13,262 bases of DNA from an uncultured Clostridiaceae bacterium (GTDB taxonomy: Bacteria > Bacillota > Clostridia > Lachnospirales > Lachnospiraceae), in NCBI GenBank assembly GCA_947175805.1, contig CAMWOF010000030.1:1-13262 (forward strand). Reading direction: 5' to 3'. Every line of letters starts with the position of its first letter. Position 1 is the first letter of the stretch. The translations under genes were made by a program, and so were the position numbers. A model generated the notes under the pieces. The model was not told where the DNA came from, did not search any database, and worked only from the letters and a program-made list of their open reading frames with translations. This document shows positions 6,648-13,262 of this stretch, one piece after another.

Positions 6648-7607
6648 ATGTTTTGTAATAATGGGAAAAATTTAATATGTGTTTTGCTTTTATTGTCTAT
6701 TTGTCTTTGTGCTTGTGAGAAACAAGAAGAATCTGCACCGCAAATGGAGACATACAACAATTTAGACAATGCATTAAAAAAAGAGATTTTTATAGAAAAA
6801 GACAGCAACTTGCAAGCACCTATGGGGTTGGTATGTGTGGATGATAGTATTTATGTTATCAGCAAAGAAAATAACTGTGTTTTGAGGTATTCCACTGCCG
6901 GGGAATTTGAGGCTGTATTTGGAAATATTGGGAAAAAAGAAGGTGAATTTAGTAAACCTACAGCAATTGCAAATTATGAAGAAACAATTTATATAGCCGA
7001 TGAAAATGATGGAAGAATACAGGCTTTTGATTTAGAAGGCAATTTTCAAAAAGAATTTTATATTGAGAATTTGAATAATAGATACATCTCAGTCTTAGAT
7101 ATAGAATCAGATAAAGATTTTCTTTATTTATCTGTAGCTGGAGCAGAGAAAAAGGCACTATATATTTATATTCTTGATAAGGACACGGGAAAGGTTGAAA
7201 AAATAGAGAAGTCCTGCATGGGTGCTTTAGGCAAGGATGAAAAACAGCAGATATATTTTGCGCAGGCTTATGTATATTTTGAAGAGAAGGGAAGTATTGG
7301 CTATGAGGGCGGCGAGAGCTATGTTGCCCGCATTTCTGAGAATAAAATGGCAAAAATATTTCAGCTTCCGGATAAATATGCCCCTGCTGATATTTTAGTT
7401 AATAATAATCAAATTTTTATTTTTTCTGGTGCACTCACACAAGTTGATGTGTTTGAATTAGATGGAACTTATGTGCAAACTCTTTTTTATGAAACCAGCT
7501 CAGCAGAGAATCGAGGGTTAGGTTTTATGACAATGGATGCACAGGGTAATATTTATTTGTCAGACAGTGAAAATCACAGCATTTATAAATTGGAGAGAAA
7601 ACATTGA
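6648..7607 (+). CDS. NHL-type beta-propeller lipoprotein
   Basis: This 319-residue protein starts with a lipoprotein signal peptide: hydrophobic VLLLLSICL and lipobox L20-C21-A22-C23, followed by polar residues. C23 is the likely lipidated cysteine anchoring it to the outer face of the membrane. The mature part shows NHL/six-bladed-propeller repeats, with blade strands such as GLVCVDDSIYVIS, the canonical TIYIADENDGRIQAFDLEGN and, at the C terminus, GNIYLSDSENHSIYKLE. The start at 6648 is chosen because AGGAG lies seven bases before it; an in-frame ATG at 6609 has no ribosome site. It is the first gene of the operon and overlaps the next permease gene by four bases or so, which points to translational coupling. 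A role as an extracytoplasmic substrate- or partner-binding subunit of the FtsX exporter is inferred from position. Confidence 0.85.
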   Translation: MFCNNGKNLICVLLLLSICLCACEKQEESAPQMETYNNLDNALKKEIFIEKDSNLQAPMGLVCVDDSIYVISKENNCVLRYSTAGEFEAVFGNIGKKEGEFSKPTAIANYEETIYIADENDGRIQAFDLEGNFQKEFYIENLNNRYISVLDIESDKDFLYLSVAGAEKKALYIYILDKDTGKVEKIEKSCMGALGKDEKQQIYFAQAYVYFEEKGSIGYEGGESYVARISENKMAKIFQLPDKYAPADILVNNNQIFIFSGALTQVDVFELDGTYVQTLFYETSSAENRGLGFMTMDAQGNIYLSDSENHSIYKLERKH

Positions 7608-8710
7608 TATTTTCTGCAATAACTTTATTTAAACTGGAAAAGAGAAATATGTGGAATATTTTATTAGATATTCTTTGTTTGTCATTGGGACTGCTAATCG
7701 GGATTGTTTTTTTAGGCCAGGCAGGAACTGCCTATAAAAATTACAATGAAGATAAGTCATATGTGCCCTTGACTGATTATTTAATCTGCAAGACGGTGAT
7801 GGATACCAGTCTGATACAGGATGATATAGTTACAATTCAGGAGGAGAGCAAATACATTGAGGAAATACAGGTGTTTAATAGTTTGAATGACGAGGTTGTC
7901 TTATATCAGGAAGACTTTTGCCCTGATATTCATATCTACACTGTTACAAAAAATTATGAACATATTTTCAAAGGGGAGTACATGGTAGGAGAGGGTATAA
8001 AAAATGCCCAGAATGCAGTCATTGGAAATGAAGCAGCGAAACGCTATGGTATTGAAATTGGTGATAGGATAGAAATTGGGAGTCACAGCTTTTATATCTG
8101 TGGAATTTTAAGGGTTCCTCAATATAGTAATCATGTGATGATTTGGGCAGAAGCATTAGATAGTCAGGATTTTTTTGACTGCCAGCTTTTTATGCGGGTA
8201 AATACTCAAAACCAGGAAATGGCAGAAACACAAGCTGAAATAGAAGAATATTTGGAAAACAGGTTTGGTGCTTTTGAAGTATATACAAATAGCCAATATA
8301 ATGAACAGAAAAGAGAACGGTTGCAATCCGGCTGGCTTTTTTCCATACTTGTTGCGGTTATTACGCTCTGTTATGGTTTGATTAATATCTATAACATTGA
8401 GACTTTTTCTATTTTAAAACAAAAAAAGTCCATTGCAATATTAAGGGCATTGGGGGCAACGAAAAAGAATCTTTTGCTTGCTAAATTGGTGCGCTCTTTC
8501 ATTATTGCAGTTTTGGCAGCAACCCTTTGTTCCGGAATGGCTGCATTGTTGGAACACACTATGTTTGGAAATTTAATAGAATTTCATGTGTCTGTTTTCG
8601 TGTATAGTCTTGCAATTATTTTACTTGCGGTGGTTTATGCAATTTTTTCGTTTCTGCTTTATCGAATGCATTATCGGAAACCAATTTCAGGCATGATGTC
8701 AGATGTTTAA
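7604..8710 (+). CDS. FtsX/MacB-like ABC transporter permease (first of pair)
   Basis: This 368-residue permease has the FtsX-family layout. There is one N-terminal membrane helix (about 18-38), an extracytoplasmic MacB-type periplasmic-core domain (about 40-235, including VIGNEAAKRYGIEIGDRIEIG) and three C-terminal helices (about 243-265, 295-316 and 328-352). The motif KKSIAILRALGATKKNLLL (about 274-292) is the conserved cytoplasmic coupling segment that contacts the ATPase. The start is probably the TTG at 7604: it overlaps the TGA of the lipoprotein gene and has GGAGAG six or seven bases upstream. The alternative is the ATG at 7649, which would lose the usual basic N-terminal leader. It should pair with the next permease and the ATPase as a heteromeric exporter. 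The substrate is unknown. Confidence 0.88.
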   Translation: MIFSAITLFKLEKRNMWNILLDILCLSLGLLIGIVFLGQAGTAYKNYNEDKSYVPLTDYLICKTVMDTSLIQDDIVTIQEESKYIEEIQVFNSLNDEVVLYQEDFCPDIHIYTVTKNYEHIFKGEYMVGEGIKNAQNAVIGNEAAKRYGIEIGDRIEIGSHSFYICGILRVPQYSNHVMIWAEALDSQDFFDCQLFMRVNTQNQEMAETQAEIEEYLENRFGAFEVYTNSQYNEQKRERLQSGWLFSILVAVITLCYGLINIYNIETFSILKQKKSIAILRALGATKKNLLLAKLVRSFIIAVLAATLCSGMAALLEHTMFGNLIEFHVSVFVYSLAIILLAVVYAIFSFLLYRMHYRKPISGMMSDV

Positions 8711-8794
8711 ACTAGGATAAATTCATAATAAAAATAAAACAATCTATTGTAAATGATCAACAGCTTGTATTCAAAATAAGGAAGGAAGCGGAAA

Positions 8795-9979
8795 ATGAAC
8801 TGGTATGTGTTTGCTCGTCCTTTTAATAAAGTGAAAAGAGATAGAAAGATTTATGCTGTCGTGTTTATACAGTTAGTGGTAGCATTCGGTATTTTGAGTG
8901 TGTTTTTGAGCCTTCTTTTGGATATTGCTGAAAATAAAAGGCAGATGATGCAGGAGAGCCGTCACAAAAATTATCAGATTACAGTGCAGGCATCAGATTT
9001 TGAATATGAAAAATTTGATTTAATCCACTGGGGAAGTCAGCCTGCAACACTTCACGAATATGACGGTTTTCCATTTTCGGATAAGGCGCTTAACCAAATT
9101 TATAATGCAGGTATACAGTGTGAGTTAGAAGTGCGTGTAGATGTAGAATTATTATATTTGGGGGATTTAATAGAAGAAAATCAGTCATTACATCTTTACT
9201 ATTCTTCTAAAACGGAAAAGGTATCTCTTAGTAAGAAAGCAGAAGAGATTTTGTTGGACATAAGCAGCGAAAACACAATTAATTCCAGAGATTTTCCACA
9301 TACTATTTCTAATGGTGTGCTGTTGGGGATAGATGGAAAGGAATATCCTGTTGAGTATGCAAAAGATGGTGAATTTGCAGTTTATATGCCAATATCTCTT
9401 TATGAAAGCATATATCATCCAAAGGATTTGAAAGGGACAGTGCTCAATATAAAATCCAATACAGAGAAGATGTTGACCACGGAGACATTGAATCAAGTAC
9501 TGTTTTTGTTGCGTGAAAATTGTGAAAAGAATTACCAATTTATGCTAGGGAGTGATTTTGCACGCTTTTTGGTTCGTGTAGAAGAAGCGGAACGAGAAGC
9601 GATTGTGCTGATTTTTGTATCATGTATTATATTTCTGATTGTATTGATTGGTATGGTTGGAATTTTCATCATGATTTTAAAAAGAAGGGAAAAGGAAATT
9701 GCCATTTGTTGTGCACTAGGACAGACAAAGCGGCAAGTATGTTATGAGATATTTGGCGAAGTATTTATTTTAAATATAAGCTCTTGCTTTTTGGGTGTTT
9801 TGTTTGGCGGGTTATTAATAAAAAATGGAATTTCCGTTGCGACAGTGGAGGTTACTTTTCATGCATTTTCATGCATTTCTTTGTTTTTAGTAGCATTTCT
9901 GCTTTCTATTGTTGTGGTAATTCCCATAAAAATGTTAATTGAAAAGGCATCACTAATTCAGATTTTATCTTCCCTATAA
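8795..9979 (+). CDS. FtsX-like ABC transporter permease (second of pair)
   Basis: This 394-residue protein has the same topology as its upstream neighbour: one helix at about 20-42, a large extracytoplasmic domain (about 45-265), then three helices at about 270-295, 322-342 and 355-377. The coupling motif KRREKEIAICCALGQTKRQV (about 296-315) again marks the FtsX domain. Overall sequence is clearly different from the first permease, so the two probably form a heterodimer as in LolCDE-type systems. The start is supported by AAGGAAGGAAG just upstream. The 84-base gap from the previous gene is unusual inside a tight operon; it holds no gene and no clear terminator, only the ribosome site and a weak possible promoter. 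The substrate is unknown. Confidence 0.87.
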   Translation: MNWYVFARPFNKVKRDRKIYAVVFIQLVVAFGILSVFLSLLLDIAENKRQMMQESRHKNYQITVQASDFEYEKFDLIHWGSQPATLHEYDGFPFSDKALNQIYNAGIQCELEVRVDVELLYLGDLIEENQSLHLYYSSKTEKVSLSKKAEEILLDISSENTINSRDFPHTISNGVLLGIDGKEYPVEYAKDGEFAVYMPISLYESIYHPKDLKGTVLNIKSNTEKMLTTETLNQVLFLLRENCEKNYQFMLGSDFARFLVRVEEAEREAIVLIFVSCIIFLIVLIGMVGIFIMILKRREKEIAICCALGQTKRQVCYEIFGEVFILNISSCFLGVLFGGLLIKNGISVATVEVTFHAFSCISLFLVAFLLSIVVVIPIKMLIEKASLIQILSSL

Positions 9980-10006
9980 AAGTGTGCAGGAAAAAGGAGA
10001 AAAATT

Positions 10007-10672
10007 ATGTTAGAACTGAAGAATATTAGAAAAACCTATTGTGGAAAATGCTTGGATGTTCCTGTGTTAAAGGGTATCAATCTTACTATTCAGGAGAGGG
10101 ATTTTGTTATGATTGTTGGGAAATCTGGTTGTGGAAAATCGACTCTTTTGAATATATTAGGTTGCATGGACTATGCCGATGAAGGAGAATATCTTTTTAT
10201 GGGTGATAATATTCAGACATATAAGGATAAGCAGTTGGCATATTTTCGTAATCGAAATATAGGGTTTGTGTTTCAGTCCTTTTATTTAATTAATGAGATT
10301 AGTGTAAGTGAAAATGTTGAGATTCCTATGGGACTTATGGGTGTCAGAGCGAAGGAAAGAAGGAAGCGGGCATTAGAACTCTTGCGCTTGGTGGGATTAG
10401 AGGAAAAAGCGAGAAGTAAGCCTTTGGAGTTGTCGGGAGGACAGCAGCAAAGAGTTGCGATTGCTAGGGCATTGGCAAATAATCCAAAGGTTTTGCTGTG
10501 GGATGAGCCAACAGGAAATCTGGATGAGGAAAACGGCAAAATCATAATGGAGCTGCTTGCAGATTTGCATACAAAGGGAGTAACAATTGTTATGGTGACG
10601 CACGACATGTCTTTTGCCAAATATGGAAACCGAATTGTGAAAATTAGTGGTGAGGGGATAGTAGATGCATAA
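10007..10672 (+). CDS. ABC transporter ATP-binding protein (LolD/MacB type)
   Basis: This 221-residue ATPase is complete and contains every motif of an active subunit: Walker A GKSGCGKST (38-46), Q-loop Q90 (GFVFQSF), signature LSGGQQQR (142-149), Walker B VLLWDEP with E167 catalytic, D-loop GNLD and switch histidine H199 (MVTHD). The length and the SGGQQQRVAIARAL signature fit the LolD/MacB/FtsE-like class that works with FtsX permeases and pushes mechanical work across the membrane rather than moving a substrate through a classical channel. AAGGAG (9993-9998) precedes the ATG. It is the last gene of the lipoprotein-permease-permease-ATPase operon, 27 bases after the second permease. Confidence 0.95.
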   Translation: MLELKNIRKTYCGKCLDVPVLKGINLTIQERDFVMIVGKSGCGKSTLLNILGCMDYADEGEYLFMGDNIQTYKDKQLAYFRNRNIGFVFQSFYLINEISVSENVEIPMGLMGVRAKERRKRALELLRLVGLEEKARSKPLELSGGQQQRVAIARALANNPKVLLWDEPTGNLDEENGKIIMELLADLHTKGVTIVMVTHDMSFAKYGNRIVKISGEGIVDA

Positions 10673-10775
10673 AATACGCCTTCATAACAACCACGGTAAG
10701 ATATACGGATTTATGGTAAATACAGACAGAACAGATAAGGTAGATATGTTTCATCAAAAGTTAAAGACTTGTTAA
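10665..10775 (+). CDS. Possible 36-residue small ORF at the composition boundary
   Basis: An ATG overlaps the ATPase stop (ATGCATAA) and is preceded by GAGGGG six bases upstream. The frame encodes a basic 36-residue peptide (starting MHKIRLHNNHGKIYGF) ending at a TAA in the regulatory repeat before the next gene. No signal peptide or family is recognised. It could be translated by coupling, be a remnant of a larger gene, or be chance. Confidence 0.2.
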   Translation: MHKIRLHNNHGKIYGFMVNTDRTDKVDMFHQKLKTC

Positions 10776-10793
10776 GAATTTCTATGCTATGAT
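10761..10793 (+). promoter_or_regulatory. Candidate regulated promoter of the large permease gene
   Basis: An extended -10, TGCTATGAT (10785-10793), has no good -35. In the -35 zone lie TTAAAG (10761-10766) and TTAAGA (10772-10777), a direct repeat with an 11-base period. This geometry is typical of OmpR/PhoB-family response-regulator sites ending about 10 bases before the -10. The transcript leader would be about 40 bases. The regulator is not in the window. Confidence 0.45.
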
Positions 10794-10837
10794 TCAGAAC
10801 GTAGAGAAAATCAAACGCAAGAAAAGAGGTATACACT

Positions 10838-13198
10838 ATGTTCTGGAGGATTTTGAAAAAAGACCTGAAACGCAAAAAGACCATGAACATCATTCTGCTG
10901 CTGTTTGTCATTTTGTGTTCAATGTTTGCAGCAGCGGCGGTGAACAACATCATAGCTGTGACGGGCGGTATCGAGCATTATTTCGATGCGGCGGATGTCC
11001 CCGATGTCACCGTGCTGATGATAAACAGCGGGGAAAACGACCTTGAGGAAAAGATAGGGGAGCTTGCCTGTGCCAGGGAGATAAGGACTGAGCATTGGCT
11101 GTGTGTATACAGCTCAAAGTTTTTTAAGTATAACGGAAAGGAGCTTGATAATTTCACTAATGTCGCTGGTTTGATTTCCGATTGTGAAATGGCTGTCAAC
11201 TATTTCGATGAGAACAATAACATTATCGAAAGCGTGGATAAGGGCTGCTTTTATGCCAACGCTCCTTTTTTACAGGGCATTGATATAAAAGAGGGCGACG
11301 AGGTGGAACTTGATGTCGGCGACAGTCATCTCACGCTGAAGTTTATGGGGCGGTTCAAAGGTGCGCTGTTCGATACGGGAAACACCTATTCCCCGTATCT
11401 TATCATAAACTCTGCTGACTATGACTATCTTGACAAGGACGAAGCCACTCATATCATGAATTACAAGCAGTTTTATATTAATACATCAGATGTTGATGAA
11501 ATAAGGGAACTTGCAAAGTGCTATGACGGTGTATATGTCCGTACACGGGAAGAAAACAAAAGTATTTATCTCTATGATATGCTTTTGGCTTATGCCTTAA
11601 TGATAATCAGCGTTGTGCTGATGTTCACAGCTTTTGTGGTGCTGCGTTTCACGATAGACTTTACGATTAGTGAGGAATTTCGTGAGATCGGTGTGATGAA
11701 GGCAGTCGGTATCGATAACGGCAGTATAAGAAACCTGTATATTGTCAAATATCTTGCCATTGCTGTGGTTGGTACATTGATAGGATATTTCTGTTCCGTC
11801 CCTCTCGGGGATATGATGATGAAAACTGTATCGGAAAATATGGTTCTCGGCAGCGAGAGCGGTACACTTATGGGGCTTTTAAGCTCTGGGTTGGTAGTTA
11901 TCATTATCCTGCTGTTCTGCTACGGCTGCACACGCAGAGTCAATAAACTCTCACCGATTGATGCGGTAAGAAACGGGCAGACGGGAGAGCGCTTCCGAAA
12001 AAGAAGCCTTATGCGCTTAGGACGTTCAAAGCTGCCGCAGGCTGCATTTTTCCCGGTCAATGATGTGTTCAGCTCACCGAAGCAGTTTTCCATTATAACG
12101 GTTGTATTTACGCTCTGTATCCTGTTGATGACGATCATGTCAAATTTTGAGTTGACATTAAAAAGTGAAAAACTGCTGCGCTTCTTCGATGTACCCTCAA
12201 GCGAAGCCCATATCATGGATAGCGAAATAATGGGAGAGGTCTTTGTAGATCAGAGTACGTATAAGCAGATCATCGCAGATATCGAAAAGCTCCTCGCCGA
12301 TAATGGAATGCCCGGCAAATGCACAATGACGATAGGTGCGCAGTTTGAAACATCACACGAAGACAAAACGGAAACGGTTAATTTCCGCGTCATGAAAGGG
12401 GAAACAAATGACACGTTCTATGTAGACGAAGGCAGCGCGCCACAGAAGACGGACGAGATCGCCGTAACGGCAGGCACCCTCGATAACCTGGGCGCAGAGA
12501 TTGGCGACAGGGTAACGGCAGTAATAAATGAGAAAGAGTATGAGTTTATGATCACGGGAACATTTTCTTCGTTTGTCAACACCGCTAACGCCGCTTTTCT
12601 ATATAAAGATTTTGACCTCGGACATCAGGAGGCAAGTAATGTGATGGGCGTGCAGATACACTTTGACGGCAGTCCCGACAAGGAGCAGATAAACCAAAAC
12701 ATTGAAAAGCTGAGAAGCTTGCTCGAAACCGACAAGGTGTATTCGACCCCGGATTACATCAATAATTTTACGGGAATGTCCGATACGCTGAATGCGACCA
12801 AGAAGATGATGATGATGATTACTGTGATCGTAACGGCATTGATTGTCATACTCATGGAGCGTTCGTTCCTCTCAAAGGAAAAGAGCGAGATTGCACTGAT
12901 GAAAGAGGTGGGGATTCCTAACAGCAGCATTGTTGCACAGCATACACTGCGGTTTGTGATCGTATCGGTGATTGCCTGCATCGTTTCTTCGGCAGCGCTT
13001 ATGCCAATCAGCAACGTAATGATGAATTGGATAGGTAACATGGTCGGCGATGTATCAGGCATAAAATGCGATTTTGATCCGCTGGAAATATTTGTAATCT
13101 GCCCGGCAATTCTCATCGGCGTGACCGCAATCGGCTCATTCCTGACAGCGCTTTATACAAAAACAATCAAGGCTTCCGATACGGCAAGCATAGAATAA
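10838..13198 (+). CDS. Large double-FtsX ABC transporter permease
   Basis: This 786-residue permease has eight predicted membrane helices (about 16-40, 248-271, 303-325, 346-366, 416-436, 658-676, 704-728 and 750-774) and two FtsX domains. Each domain carries a coupling motif: EEFREIGVMKAVGIDNGSI (about 279-297) and EKSEIALMKEVGIPNSSI (about 681-698). Two large extracytoplasmic domains (about 42-245 and 438-655) contain MacB-core-like segments such as KEGDEVELDVG and LGAEIGDRVTAVI. This single-chain layout is known from permeases paired with one ATPase in peptide-resistance and immunity systems of Firmicutes. AAGAGG eight bases upstream supports the start. G+C content is visibly higher than in the genes to its left, suggesting a different origin. 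The partner ATPase starts 13 bases after the stop. The substrate is not deducible. Confidence 0.92.
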   Translation: MFWRILKKDLKRKKTMNIILLLFVILCSMFAAAAVNNIIAVTGGIEHYFDAADVPDVTVLMINSGENDLEEKIGELACAREIRTEHWLCVYSSKFFKYNGKELDNFTNVAGLISDCEMAVNYFDENNNIIESVDKGCFYANAPFLQGIDIKEGDEVELDVGDSHLTLKFMGRFKGALFDTGNTYSPYLIINSADYDYLDKDEATHIMNYKQFYINTSDVDEIRELAKCYDGVYVRTREENKSIYLYDMLLAYALMIISVVLMFTAFVVLRFTIDFTISEEFREIGVMKAVGIDNGSIRNLYIVKYLAIAVVGTLIGYFCSVPLGDMMMKTVSENMVLGSESGTLMGLLSSGLVVIIILLFCYGCTRRVNKLSPIDAVRNGQTGERFRKRSLMRLGRSKLPQAAFFPVNDVFSSPKQFSIITVVFTLCILLMTIMSNFELTLKSEKLLRFFDVPSSEAHIMDSEIMGEVFVDQSTYKQIIADIEKLLADNGMPGKCTMTIGAQFETSHEDKTETVNFRVMKGETNDTFYVDEGSAPQKTDEIAVTAGTLDNLGAEIGDRVTAVINEKEYEFMITGTFSSFVNTANAAFLYKDFDLGHQEASNVMGVQIHFDGSPDKEQINQNIEKLRSLLETDKVYSTPDYINNFTGMSDTLNATKKMMMMITVIVTALIVILMERSFLSKEKSEIALMKEVGIPNSSIVAQHTLRFVIVSVIACIVSSAALMPISNVMMNWIGNMVGDVSGIKCDFDPLEIFVICPAILIGVTAIGSFLTALYTKTIKASDTASIE

Positions 13199-13211
13199 GG
13201 AGGAAAGCATA

Positions 13212-13262
13212 ATGAATAATACGGTTTTACAGACAAAGGGACTTTGCAAGACATATATCGTG
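13212..13262 (+). CDS. ABC transporter ATP-binding protein, 5' fragment cut by window edge
   Basis: Seventeen codons are visible (MNNTVLQTKGLCKTYIV). The pattern LxxKGLCKTY is the usual first strand of an ABC ATPase, before the A-loop and Walker A. GGAGG sits right at the permease stop, eight bases before the ATG, so it is translated from the same message as the large permease and should be its energy-coupling subunit. No catalytic motif lies inside the window, so the call rests on the N-terminal pattern and context. Confidence 0.8.
   Translation, partial: MNNTVLQTKGLCKTYIV

Noticed and set aside
8711..8794. A peptide gene in the gap between the two permeases
   Set aside because: The only start there gives eight codons; the gap shows just the next gene's ribosome site.
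10789..11046. Plus-strand open frame of 85 codons overlapping the large permease start
   Set aside because: It runs out of frame inside the permease gene, which has clear membrane helices and a ribosome site; the product shows no recognisable features.
12754..13116. Minus-strand open frame of 120 codons
   Set aside because: It lies wholly inside the permease gene on the opposite strand and shows no ribosome site or family motif.

Overview
The window looks like chromosomal or island DNA from a low-GC Firmicute, most likely a gut-type Clostridia/Lachnospiraceae member. The grounds are strong AGGAGG-type ribosome sites, AT-rich genes, an agr/LytTR-type two-component pair and several FtsX-type ABC exporters. 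The assignment is an inference from gene style; no taxonomic marker gene is present. No rRNA, tRNA or CRISPR array was seen.

Left accessory part (1-4240). An open-ended radical SAM gene runs in from the left edge. It converges, 9 bases apart, on a minus-strand gene for a pentapeptide-repeat protein with a hydrophobic C-terminal segment. The divergent intergenic region between that gene and a complete XerC/D-type tyrosine recombinase carries an array of inverted repeats of the form GATAAT-N5-ATTATC. Behind the recombinase lies a decayed fragment of an IS21-type IstB helper ATPase, with an in-frame stop and a damaged Walker A motif.

Central signalling and transport part (4200-10672). A good sigma-A-type promoter drives a LytTR response regulator and an AgrC-like GHKL histidine kinase, ending in a strong intrinsic terminator. 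The next intergenic region holds two nested palindromes, a 10-base inverted repeat and a direct repeat (TACGTGAAA / TATGTGAAA, 20-base period) of the kind bound by LytTR regulators, placed over the likely -35 of the next operon. That operon encodes a beta-propeller lipoprotein, two FtsX-like permeases and a LolD/MacB-type ATPase. The simplest reading is a self-contained module: the kinase senses an outside signal (probably a peptide), and the regulator switches on a lipoprotein-assisted exporter or immunity transporter. No signal or substrate peptide gene is visible, so the ligand is unknown.

Right part (10673-13262). Base composition changes sharply near 10.7-10.84 kb, from about 30% to about 50% G+C in hand-counted lines. 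A second, unrelated-looking ABC system starts here: a 786-residue double FtsX permease followed by the first 17 codons of its ATPase. Its promoter region has an extended -10 and an 11-base-period TTAA(A/G) direct repeat that resembles an OmpR/PhoB-type site. The junction may be the edge of an inserted segment.
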